From positions 3,973,001-4,037,000 of the forward strand of contig NC_092673.1 in assembly GCF_964355755.1 (NCBI RefSeq): a DNA stretch of 64,000 nt, in the 5' to 3' direction. The stretch's first letter is position 1; every line of letters begins with the position of its first letter. Below the pieces are notes generated by a model. That model was given only the letters and a program-made list of their open reading frames with translations. It ran no database searches and was not told where the DNA came from. This document shows positions 50,442-59,880 of this stretch, piece by piece. Origin of the DNA: Antedon mediterranea. Lineage: Eukaryota > Echinodermata > Crinoidea > Comatulida > Antedonidae. The translations under genes and the position numbers were made by a program.

Positions 50442-50447
50442 AATAAA
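50442..50447 (+). promoter_or_regulatory. RPL26 polyadenylation signal
   Basis: AATAAA 25 bases after the RPL26 stop codon, the usual compact ribosomal-protein 3' UTR. Confidence 0.75.
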
Positions 50448-51831
50448 GTTGATTATGCTGTACAGATGAAATTTAGTTTTTGTGTTCATTTTTTGGTTTA
50501 AAGCGTCTTTCACACCGGCTCTGGCAAATCAAATTGATTGGTGCCGGAACAGGTGTGAAAGGCCTTTTATACAAACTACAGTACTACTGCATGCTACAGA
50601 CTTTTGTTGGGGTTCCTAAAGATGAGTTCTCTTGAATTATAAAATAATATCTTGGGTTTACCGTTTTCTAGATCTAAAAACTAATTCTTATAGATGTATT
50701 GTCACCCTAAAACATGAAAAATTTATTATTAATAAGACTTTGAATAGGCCATTTTGCAGTTTTAATAAAGTTAATCACTTCTGTAAAAAAGCACTTTTAC
50801 TTATAAAGACAAAATAAATGGTTAAATTTCAACCAAACACCCATCGACTTCCAGTAAATTTGACCATTGTTTGCTTCAAATTGCAGTTTTTTAAAATTTT
50901 TTGTCAAATTGAATAACTATTATGTGGCATTCAAATGGTATATTCAACAAAACATTTAAAAAAATTATTTTTTCATCATTATTTAAAAAAAAATTGTGGA
51001 GCTGTAGACTATGGCTTGTAGTAAACATGCTTTCCTTCTAAATCTCAAAGTCTGATATTCAATGACCTAACACTAGTATCAGGGTTGCAACTCTGGTTCT
51101 ACCTCACTACATTAAGCCTCGAATTAAACTATATTGATATAATAATATACAGTAATGAATGATCATGGAGATATTAAAATTGAAGACAATAACTCAAAGA
51201 TTGAAATGATAGGAGGTTGTGAACAGCAGGGAGAGACAAATGTAACTACTGTACACCACTAAAACCGACCATTATCTTATTTTACATTATACCAAAATTA
51301 AAGATTTTATGAAATATAAGGAGTTAATTTAATTACCGTAATTAACATCTTCCTGATTGACTGAGGCTGTTTACCATAACAGGGTCTAAAATAATTTGTG
51401 ATTTGGTAACATTTTTTATTTAAACAGCATATACCCATGTGGTCCTTCGTCAGTATTCATTCAGATCCAGATATCAATGATGATTGATATTAATACATGA
51501 GAATAAGATTAATAATAATATAATCGGTTAGTTCAAAGAACTTAAAATTACCCAGGGACGGATGCAATATATATATATATATATAAAGCATAAGGAAGGG
51601 AAAAAATAATTAGCAATTCGCAACAATAAAACCCAATAAAATTATATATAGATTATGATGAAGATAACGTGTTATACTATACGTTCATTTTTTTTGCAAG
51701 ATTTGCCTTCCATAGGTAATCGCTAATCGGTCAAGCGGAAAACCCCCGAATTTCAAATCGACAGAGCGAGAGGGACTTTGCCCTTTTTTATTAGTTTTGT
51801 TGCGTTTATTTTAATTGTTTTATCAATTGTA
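50448..51831. other. intergenic, repeats only
   Basis: Contains a decayed MITE family B copy (50691 to about 51000), a diverged relative of the 37203 SINE (about 51000-51125) and a TA run near 51572. No coding exon seen. Confidence 0.5.
50691..51000. repeat. MITE family B, copy 4 (decayed)
   Basis: Starts TAGATGTATTGTCACCC. Interior words GACTTTGAATAGG, TTTTAATAAAGTTAATCACT and AATAACTATTATGTGGCATT match the other copies. The right terminus is no longer clear. Confidence 0.65.
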
Positions 51832-54277
51832 ATGGAGGTGACTGGAATTACAAGAAAACGAACTGCAGCTTGGAATTGGAATGAAAACAATGTAGGCCTA
51901 GCCGACTTTGAAATCACCATGATAAACCAATCGGCTTCAAATGGTTTCCAAGTGTCCCCGGTAAGTAAGTTGCGTTGTTCGCCCAGCAGAAGTGTTGATT
52001 GTAGGTAGGCCTAGTGGACGTTATACTCTAGGCCTAGTAGGCCTAGGCCTAGCAATATAATGGTCAACAATGATAGGTCTAGGCTAGGACTACAATATTA
52101 AGGCTAGGCCTATATTCTATGAATTTATGATAACCTGCCTGTCTGTATTTTTTTTAATGTAGTGTACTATTTAGTATTGTTAATAATGAATTTTTAAAAA
52201 AAGAAATAGGCCTATAGGGAGATTTTATAACACTATAGAGGGCGCTATAATAATACATCAAACCATAGAGGGTGCTTTGAAAAACCTAACAATATTGGCA
52301 ACAACTATTTAATGCATGCCAATGTCGAAAAATGCGTTTGCAACTCGTTATTTCACTTATAATAATATTATTATTAAACAACGCATGAATTATTATAAAC
52401 ATTATATTGACCAATATTAATTACCGTATTTAAAATAAGTATGTATATATAAGTGTTCTGTTCTCTTATCAATATCAGGTTAGTAGAAATTCTAAATTAA
52501 AACATATCGGGATAATTTTTGTGGTTTATCCAATATATCAATAGCAATTGAATTTTAGCGGGAGAGCACTAAAAATAGAGACTCCCGCATATCGGGATAG
52601 TTGGGATGTCTGTAAATTTAAGGTAGGCCACACTACTACTACTACTCTAGGCCTACTTTACTGAAGTACTACTACTACTGGCAGAGAGGTATCTGTGAGT
52701 AGGCCTTTATGTGTAGCTGCCAATTAGCAAATCAATTTTTAAAAATCCTGATGAACAGTACAACATAGCCTAAATATCCCAATTAAAATTTTCAGAAACG
52801 ACGATGCCTTGGTCTCCAACATACAAATACTTCCAACATGTTGCCTGTAGCTCCTGTGTACCAGCAGAAACAAAATAATATACCATCAATACAGCAAGAT
52901 CAGTACAACAGACAGACTGATCAAATGCCTGTAGAAGAGGAGATGGAGACACAGACAGTAACGCAGAATACAGAAGAAGTAAGTGTTCTCATGTATCGGT
53001 ACATTTCATTACTTAAGCGTGGTTCCCACTAGCGACGCAACACAAGGACGTAACGCAACGCAAGTGAATTAACCAATCACAAGCGATGGCTTATTCGCTT
53101 GTGATTGCTAACTGTCTATAACTTCGCTTGTCATTGGTTAAAACGCTTGCGTTGCGTTTACGTCCTTGCGTTACGTTCTAGTGGGAACCAAGCTTAAGCT
53201 TACTATTAACCCCTCATCATCCCCTCATCTTTCCTCGGTTGTTTTGCTGAACGTCTATCAAACACAGAATTCCCTTTTAAGGTTGTTCACTTTAAGACCA
53301 AACCTGTGAGTGACCTAGTTTGACAAAAAGTGTGATGTGCCCAAATATGGTAGTGAAATGCTTAAATATGGTATCATAATCATATCATTTATTTCGCCAA
53401 ATACAGTACAAAGACATAAAAACTTTACAAAAGTAAATCAATGAGGCAGGATCACCTAAAAGTTATAAATAAATATAACCGTCGCGAGGCTCTCCACATA
53501 GAATTACGTACATAAAATGAATAACAAAAATGAATTCCTTTAATATCGTTGTTAGACCTTACATTAATTACGGTTTATCTATCTGTTTTCTAACTCGTGA
53601 TATGACATCATGTCCATATATCTGCACATCAAATTTTTTTGTCAGATAAAGTTTATTAGTGTAGACAGAGCTTTAGACTTTAAACTTTTTTAAATATATT
53701 CAAAATGATAATCAGTAACCAATAATAAGATAACTTATTTCTTTATGGTAAATATATAATTTATAAAAAATTTTAAATATTTTTTATTTGGTGGCTCATG
53801 GCTCTCAAAATGTTCCCTTTTTATTTAATTATAAATGTTATATTAATATTTAATATTATTTATAAACTATTGTACACAGTTTATAATTAATATAATCACT
53901 GAAATAATTGAAAATATTGTTTACTTCACCTAGGAAACCAGAAAAAGTGATGTGTGTTTGCGATGCCTTGCAGGTGAACCGGTAAGCTTTTATCCATGAT
54001 GATTTGTTGTATAGAGTTGTGTATCTTGGGGAGAGGGATAGTACATGTACTAACTAGGTTAATCTTTCCAACGTCCACAAATGAAAAAAAAATGGCTACT
54101 ATTATTACAAACAACCTTTTCTACTTAACTTTAGGGAATAAGTAAACACTCTTTTCCATTCCATTTTATACAATTAATTTAAATTCAGCAAAAGTATGAG
54201 TCTGACAGTACATTATATAATTATTATTATATTATTCTCTTTTTCAGGGACATATATTGCATATTTTAAGCAGTTAG
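51832..54277 (+). CDS. unrecognised 129 aa protein, four exons
   Basis: Exons 51832-51960, 52796-52978, 53934-53981 and 54248-54277 join in phase 0 throughout (390 bases). Exon 1 reads MEVTGITRKRTAAWNWNEN; exon 2 has a basic KRRCLGLQ, then a Gln/Thr/Glu-rich disordered stretch; exons 3-4 end with the compact DVCLRCLAGEPGHILHIL motif just before the stop. The CLRC pair with the following Gly and His residues could be a partial metal site, but that is a guess. No signal peptide or membrane segment once translation starts at this ATG. The frame stays open upstream without an ATG. I do not recognise the family. Good splice sites and the conserved-looking C-terminus argue for a real gene. Confidence 0.6.
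53018..53196. repeat. palindromic MITE-like element, ~180 bp
   Basis: AAGCGTGGTTCCCACTAG at left and CTAGTGGGAACCAAGCTTA at right. The inner arms (AACGCAACGCAAG, CCAATCACAAGCGA) also pair, so the whole element folds. Located in intron 2 of the unrecognised gene. Confidence 0.75.
53319..53675. repeat. MITE family A, copy 9, interrupted
   Basis: The left half (CTAGTTTGACAAAAAGTG...AAATATGGTA) and the right half (GTGATATGACATCATG...GTGTAGACAGAGCTTTA) are separated by about 220 bases of foreign sequence (about 53374-53596). The outer left terminus is missing. Confidence 0.65.
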
Positions 54278-55029
54278 TAGAATAGACAATGCAGTTCAGT
54301 ACTGAGACAAGATTAAACAGGCGTTTGTTCTTCACAAGTTTTCCAATCCAGTACATCACCCTGGTTGTCAACCAATCATTTATAACCCATATACTTAAGC
54401 TTCATGTGTGCCAAAAATGATCCATTTATTTCACAGAACATATAAATGCTTATATCTGCAGAATTTTATTTTGTGATAAACTGTTTTATAATTTTTAAAA
54501 AAAGATATTGTGTATAAATTGATTTTACAATTTTTGTCTTAAATAATAATGAAGATATTTTCGTATGTTTGTTTTTACATTAAAAAAAATAGGTTTGTAA
54601 AAATGATGATTCAGTATTAAAATTAAAATTATATGTAAATAATATAAAAAAACAGTACTATGATGTCTTAGTGATCATAATAGGAAATACAAAGTTAGTA
54701 TATTTAACTTACGGATTGCACTGGCGTTTAAAAACTGCACGTATTTCAAAGCATTGTCTTGATTGTTGCTTTAGAGCCTGTCCTGAATATAGGAATATAT
54801 TTATTGCTATGCATGTCAATTTGACTTTTATAACTCCATGCTTTTGCTTTAGGATATACAGTATTATGTATATTCTTTTTTAAATTTAAGACATTTTTAC
54901 ACTAATAAACTATGTAAATTTCAATTACTGTACTTCTTTTTGAATCTGATTATTCTAATGGCAAGTTGACATGATTACTACCACTACAATATTAATGTAC
55001 TATAAAGGTAAAGGTTCCGTATTAAATTC
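54278..55029. other. 3' flank of the unrecognised gene
   Basis: AT-rich, no exon seen. Possible polyadenylation signals occur but none stands out; the 3' UTR presumably ends within this stretch. Confidence 0.4.
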
Positions 55030-55192
55030 TGAACATAAGCCTCGGCATTATGTGGTAGGGTGGCCAGTTCCTTTCCACAGCACCTTGTCCTCCCTAGCAT
55101 TTTCAACCAGGTACTCATTTACAGCAGGAATTGAACTCAGGTCTCTCTGTATGACAGTCAAGTGTCCTAACCACTTGGCTACCCAATTCCTA
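55030..55192 (-). repeat. tRNA-derived SINE, second copy of the 5216 family
   Basis: Minus strand: GGTAGCCAAGTGGTTAGGAC (box A region), CACTTGACTGTCATACAGAG, box B GAGTTCAATTCC, then CTGGTTGAAAATGCTAGGG and CTACCACATAATGCCGAGGC, closely matching the copy in the WDR6 intron. Confidence 0.75.
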
Positions 55193-55237
55193 ATGTACTG
55201 TATATATAGCTAAAAACCCTAGTATCACAAGATTTTA

Positions 55238-55285
55238 AAATTGATGTGTGGACACACTTTAAAAAGTGTGTCCACACATCAATTT
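55238..55285. repeat. perfect 23 bp inverted repeat, 2-base loop
   Basis: AAATTGATGTGTGGACACAC plus TTT, two spacer bases, then the exact reverse complement. A tight cruciform-prone hairpin in intergenic DNA. Confidence 0.85.
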
Positions 55286-56378
55286 ATTCAAATCAAGTTA
55301 TTAGTACGGATCATGTACTGTATATATGCGACCTGAGTATTGAATCTCCCCTCCCTTATAATACCACAACCCTCTTGAAAATCCATGAGCCTATGCAATA
55401 CAAGGACTGCAACATAAGTACTGTTCCCACAAATTCTAAATATGCATTATTTGTTGATATACTGTATATTAATTTGAATGGTTGTCTTGAATTCCTTGTA
55501 CTAATTTGGTTCCGATGGATGTCTCTCAATTGCTTTTGGCAAGGTTTCTCCAGCAGGTCCTTTGAAGTGGAAACTGCAATACATAGATAAACATTCCAAT
55601 AAACCAGAGATTTTAAAAAAAAGGAAGTAATCAAGATTTGTATTGTGACTGTCACATGATGATGAAGTATCTTATTGAGTGTCCAGACACTCTTGAGAAA
55701 TGAAAATGTTGATAGCCATTTACCATTAGAATATTTTTATTTTTAATATTATTTTATTTTTTTACAAAAGGTACATTGATTAGCATTGTTTTTGTTTGGT
55801 GATTGACATGTCATTTTCACGTTTCATAAGCTTTGTCTACACCTATCAAACTAGTTTGACAAAACAAATAAGTTTAAAAAAGCAAGTATATAGAAAACTG
55901 TTGGTTTCTATTGGCTCATGTGTGTATAAAATTCAAAAGAAAGTAATATTAACATGAATGCTAATTTCTGTTTTTCTCCACAGATTCAGTACATGTTAAC
56001 ACTGTTATGAGTACAAACATTGTGGTTAATTAAATCTATAATTTATACAAGAAATATTGGTATTTACTAATTTACAACTTCAGGGGTATTATAGCACTCA
56101 ATTATTTATACCGTTTAAATTTGTGTGTTATGCGCAATTCTGAATATGAACAATTCTTGAAAAAACCTTGGACGAGGAGATACCATTTTTACTTGTATTG
56201 CTGTTCTGAGGATATATCTCGAATGGAAGTTAGTTAGGCCTATTAATTTACACAAATATTTCATTTTCCGGGTTACGTAATTGGAAGGAAAGTGGGCCAA
56301 TCCCATCAGGTGCCGTTTTTGGCCACCTCGAATATAAATATATATATATATATATATATAAATCCAAAGGCAAATTAC
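55286..56378. other. intergenic, no gene seen
   Basis: About 1.1 kb. Holds one loose terminus of MITE family A (about 55827-55864, AAGCTTTGTCTACACCTATC) and a TA run (about 56335-56360). The open frames here (55246-55590 plus, 55356-55655 minus) overlap antisense and look random. Confidence 0.45.
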
Positions 56379-56670
56379 TGAGAAAAATGACAATGCTGTG
56401 GGTATCAGTGGCTGGATCTCAATGGAGATACAAACACTTGAAGCTTTTGTCTTTGTTTTAAATTTCCTGCTTTATAAGCAACCATTCCTGCTTTGTACAC
56501 CATAGCTTTTGGAGGCGTGCCTTTATAACTATGCCTTTTGTTTGTTAACATCTTTGATTGGCTGATTTGTTTTATTATGTAATTTTGTGACTTATATATG
56601 TTATCCTTTGTTACAATTCTTTTCACCTGATGATGGGCTATGCCCGAAACATGTCGTTAAAATAAATCTA
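56379..56670. mobile_element. Penelope-like element 3' fragment
   Basis: Starts with a terminal phrase (ACAATGCTGTGGGTATCAGT, GGCTGGATCTCAATGGAGAT) that recurs at 57725-57782 beside the Penelope-like reverse transcriptase relic, and ends with a hammerhead-like motif. Coding content is lost. Assignment rests on the shared terminus and the ribozyme motif. Confidence 0.5.
56620..56662 (+). ncRNA. hammerhead-ribozyme-like motif
   Basis: CTGATGA (627-633 of 56 kb, i.e. 56627-56633), stem II GGGC/GCCC with a TAT loop (56635-56645), then GAAAC (56646-56650) and GTC (56653-56655). Stem I can form between 56620-56626 and 56656-56662 with six of seven pairs (one C-T mismatch at 56624/56658). Stem III is minimal (A-T and C-G pairs around AT). 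Such minimal-stem-III hammerheads are known from Penelope-like elements. One extra T (56634) between CTGATGA and stem II departs from the consensus, so activity is uncertain. Confidence 0.55.
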
Positions 56671-56767
56671 TATTGAGGCAGTTTTAACTTATTTGATCTT
56701 GATTTTTTTCTATATCCTGCCTATGCAGCTCTTTGATTTATATATATATATAATTATATATATATAT

Positions 56768-57144
56768 AAATCATACTGTAAATTATAGAAACAGTGCTCA
56801 TATTCGGAACATGATCTCCTAATCGCATCGAGCATAGCTCATTGGCGAAAGTTCCGTATTTTTTTAGTTGTATGAAAAAATGTCTCTGGCGGGATTCGAA
56901 CCTGCAACCTCTCGCTTACATACCACTAGACCACAGAGCCATGTATGGTATTATCACAGATTTTCACCCACCAGAAACATTCTCTCATACAACAAACGCC
57001 CTCACAATCAGTGGAGGCTTAACAAGTCAGAATAAATTCCAACTTTAATTCGCAACGGAACTTTCGCCAATGAGCTATGCTCGATGCGATTAGGAGATCA
57101 TGTTCCGAATATGAGCACTGTTTCTATAATTTACAGTATGATTT
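56768..57144. repeat. large inverted repeat, 89 bp arms, enclosing a tRNA-like sequence
   Basis: Arms 56768-56856 and 57056-57144 (AAATCATACTGTAAATTATA and AATCGCATCGAGCATAGCTC, then reverse complement) are practically identical. The 199-base loop contains the tRNA-like segment at 56882-56940 and GATTTTCACCCACCAGA, which recurs downstream. Confidence 0.85.
56882..56940 (-). pseudogene. tRNA-like sequence lacking an anticodon arm
   Basis: Minus strand begins GGCTCTGTGGTCTAGTGGTA (acceptor and D arm, box A) and ends AGGTTCGAATCCCGCCAGAG plus AC (box B, acceptor). Acceptor strands pair in six of seven positions and the T arm in four of five. It is only 59 bases, too short for an anticodon stem, so it is a tRNA remnant or SINE head. 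Confidence 0.6.
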
Positions 57145-57272
57145 ATATATAATTTACACAGTGCTACGCAACATCATTGATTTACATATACACAATATTA
57201 TTTAAAAAAACCGTTGCGAATTAAAGTTGGAATTTATCCTGACTTGTTAAGCCTCCACTGATTGTGAGGGCG
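56998..57272. repeat. second inverted pair overlapping the first
   Basis: 56998-57058 (CCCTCACAATCAGTGGAGGC...CGCAACGG) is matched in reverse complement at 57211-57272, with one or two changes. Confidence 0.75.
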
Positions 57273-57514
57273 ATTTTCACCCACCAGATACATTCTCTCA
57301 TACAACAATCGCCCTCACAATAAAAGTATCTCTTCGGAGATCCCGCCTCGTGAATAAAAATACTGAAAGATGAAGGCGTATCAATTTGATCTCTGATTTT
57401 CACCCACCAGATACATTCTCTCATACAACAATCGCCCTCACAATAAAAGTATCTCTTCGGAGATCCCGCCTCGTGAATAAAAATACTGAAAGATGAAGGC
57501 GTATCAATTTGATC
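57272..57514. repeat. two tandem units of 123 bp
   Basis: GATTTTCACCCACCAGATAC...GGCGTATCAATTTGATC is repeated almost exactly (57272 and 57395). A third, partial copy of the unit start lies at about 56959. Confidence 0.9.
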
Positions 57515-57520
57515 ATGAAA

Positions 57521-57593
57521 GCCCCAGTGGTCTGATGGTTAGGACATCTGCATATCAAGCAGGCGGTCCGAGTTCGAGTCTCGGTTGGGGGCG
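57521..57593 (+). tRNA. tRNA-like gene, anticodon loop ATATCAA (AUC)
   Basis: 73 bases GCCCCAGTGGTCTGATGGTT...TTGGGGGCG. Anticodon stem TCTGC/GCAGG (one wobble), loop with T at position 33, anticodon read as ATC (Asp codon GAU). T arm CCGAG/CTCGG is perfect with loop TTCGAGT. The acceptor stem pairs at positions 1-5 but has an A-G mismatch at 6, a wobble at 7 and one extra T on the 3' side. A run of five T follows at 57596, as for RNA polymerase III termination. The anticodon is unusual for Asp (normally GTC) and the setting is full of repeats, so a pseudogene or SINE head is as likely as a working tRNA. Confidence 0.5.
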
Positions 57594-57724
57594 ACTTTTT
57601 CTCATTCTCACAGAATTCCTCATCTTTATCGTTTAAAATTAATTAATTAAATTTCACTATATCACCCGGGCGGTTTAGAATTACTGTTCTTTGCCTGATT
57701 TGTTTATATATATGTATAAATCCA

Positions 57725-57890
57725 ACTGAAAAAATGACAATGCTGTGGGTATCAGTGGCTGGATCTCAATGGAGATACAAAAAAAAGCGAAAAGCTAAAT
57801 CAAAACGATAAAGTAAAACAGCCAGAAAAATTAGCAGAGCTCTCGTGCAACACTAGCCCTTCATCAGTGCAAGTGAAGGAATTTGGATAA
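57725..57890 (-). mobile_element. Penelope-like element 3' end with degenerate hammerhead
   Basis: On the minus strand CTGATGA (57861-57867) is followed by AGGGCTAGTGTTGCACGAGA and GCTC. This is the CTGATGA...GAAAGCTC pattern of Penelope-like hammerheads with the GAAA core changed to GAGA and stem II broken (GGGC against GCAC). Stem I partners GCA/TGC remain. The 57725-57782 phrase is shared with 56379-56433. It lies 3' of the reverse transcriptase/endonuclease relic. Confidence 0.5.
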
Positions 57891-58220
57891 CGTCATAGTA
57901 TAAGAGCTGGCAAGTGCTGCCTGGGTGGACAGGAATAAGAGAAATACAACAAAAGGAGACAGGGTGGAGTCTGAATAAGAGTAGAAGACAAAGAAGTTAG
58001 CTTGGTAGAGATATAAACAATTTTGGAATGAAACTAAAAAAACAGCTTAAATGGTGGTTAATATTGAAACTTAAATTTTGGTAGTCAATGGAATACTTTT
58101 ACCGATCTGGGAGTATGTTCCTAATGCTAAGTCCAAAAGGTTTTGTGGTTTTAAGTTGTAATTCCCAGTGGGTTTTTTTTTTGTCTTTGCGAGTTTTTTC
58201 GCTTCATTTGACATCGTGGT

Positions 58221-59216
58221 CTATTGCAATAACTCTGAAATTTGCATGATCGAGTGACCAGCTGAATTAAAATGTTCGGCTACAGGTTGATCAAGCTTTA
58301 ATGTTTTGATAGCTGATCTGTATTGTGTCATTCTCATACGGAGAGTGTTTTTTGTTTCTCCGACGTACTGTTTGCCACAAATATTACAGTATATGAGATA
58401 AATGACGTTTTTGGTTAGACAATTAATTGATTGTCTTATCCGAAAAATGCGGCCAGTTTGGTTACTCTTAAATTTTTCAGTAGAATCAACCAATGAACAA
58501 GTTTTGCAAGATTTGCCGCAAAGGTGACTGCCCAAATTTTGGCTGTCATGAGAGTTAATTACACTAAATTTGGATCTGACTAATATATCACGAAGGTTGG
58601 GAGGTCTACGAAATGCAATAATGGGTGGTTCCGGAAAAACAGTCCTGAGACGTTCTGTGGACTGTAATGGGCATATGTTTCTCAATAATAGCCCGTTATG
58701 GGTGATAGGGCGTGACCAATGGCACTCTGGTCGATTTTTTTGGCTGACTTGGTTTGTACATCAGTGTTTCACATCGAGCAATATCTTTTGCTTTCTTTAT
58801 AGCAGTTTCGATGTATTCCTTCTTGTAATTTCTATTTCGGAGATGTCCGGTTAGTTCTTCGGTACGATTCTGAAAATCTAAATCTGAAGAACAGATACGT
58901 AATGCTTGACTGTACGGTATTTTTTAGTAAAGTGTCGGGGATGACAACTGCTAGGGAGCAGGTACATATTTTTATCCGTGGGTTTACGGAATAGGTCAGT
59001 TTTGAGTCCATTTTCTATGGTCACTATAGTGTCCAAAAAATCAACGCTACTAGTGGATTTGGTAGCTGTAAATTTGATAGTTGGGTGGACTGAATTAATA
59101 TTGAAAAGAAAAGATTCCAAATTATCTTCACCATGGGTCCAGATCATGAAGATGTCGTCAATGTATCTAAACCAAACAAGTGGTTTATTAGGTTGGAGGG
59201 ACAGAAAATTGGAGCA
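58221..59216 (-). pseudogene. Penelope-like element, RT C-terminus and GIY-YIG endonuclease, broken
   Basis: From the right: WFRYIDDIFMIW (reverse transcriptase motif C, YIDD, about 59170), then VDFLDTIVTI and FRKPTDKNMYL, typical of Penelope-like RT. The frame shifts near 58920 at an A-run (T-run on plus), continues through an NRTEELTGHLRNR region, meets a stop/shift near 58700, and resumes as LIYCNICGKQYVGETKNTLR (GIY-YIG nuclease, about 58330-58400), ending at 58221. The N-terminal RT half is missing; the element is truncated against a LINE fragment at about 59217. Not functional. Confidence 0.85.
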
Positions 59217-59225
59217 ACGGCAGCT

Positions 59226-59490
59226 TAATTTAGTATACACTATTGATAACTTTAATCTTCCAATAGTTAGTAAGTTAAAACTGCTTGGTGTAATAATCCA
59301 AAATGACCTCAAATGGGGTTCAAATGTTCAAATGATAAAAAAGTCGATAAAAAGTCGACCTACGTCGACTTTTTATTGTAATTGTTATTTTCTATATCAT
59401 GTTTTTTTTTTGTATATTTCTCTTGGATGCACCTTCCATTTGGTCGAGTGCCACTGTTGTAAAAGTGTAATCTCCAAATAAATTATTATA
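59226..59490 (+). pseudogene. LINE 3' end fragment
   Basis: Reads LPIVSKLKLLGVIIQNDLKW (with GSNVQMIKKS next), the post-catalytic RT segment of CR1/L2/jockey-type LINEs (pattern KLLGV.I.NDLKW). A short 3' tail follows with a TATTA-rich run at 59465-59505. A small inverted repeat AAAAAGTCGACC/ACGTCGACTTTTT lies at about 59349-59373. Confidence 0.7.
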
Positions 59491-59639
59491 AATTATTATT
59501 ATAACATCAAGAGCCTCACGTAGACCAGTCAACAATACTAGAGAAACCAAAGAGATTCATTATTATCTCTATGTGAGTAAACTTACGACCACCAGACTAT
59601 TATTTGATTATGAACTTCGAACTGTACTTAACTACATAA

Positions 59640-59880
59640 GAGTCTAGACTAGCATTATCTCATGCATTGTGTGTTTTGAAACAGCTCAAACAAAGTATAA
59701 AATATTTTATATTAATTTTGTTTTTCGTATTGTATTTCTAAGCTTTGTATTTTACTGCATTTTACAGGTGCATTAAAAGCGTACAATGGGAGGATGCTGC
59801 TGCAAGTGTAATAAAGTAGGTAAGGCTTCAACGATTTAACGTGAATTACAGTAGAAAAGAGCGCTACGGTCACACATAAA
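59640..59880 (+). repeat. first copy of the sialidase exon-flank duplication
   Basis: Contains CATTATCTCATGCATTGTGT, TTTTGAAACAGCTCAAACAA and the intron end ATTTTACTGCATTTTACAG before exon 1, then GTAAGGCTTCAAC after it. Matches 60447-60660 at most positions, but the exons themselves do not match. Confidence 0.8.

Noticed and set aside
53926-54114. Minus-strand 62-codon open frame
   Set aside because: Antisense to exon 3 of the plus-strand gene and its intron; no splice or family support.
58978-59481. Plus-strand 167-codon open frame
   Set aside because: Mostly antisense of the Penelope-like RT relic; only the part from about 59226 is meaningful, as a LINE fragment.
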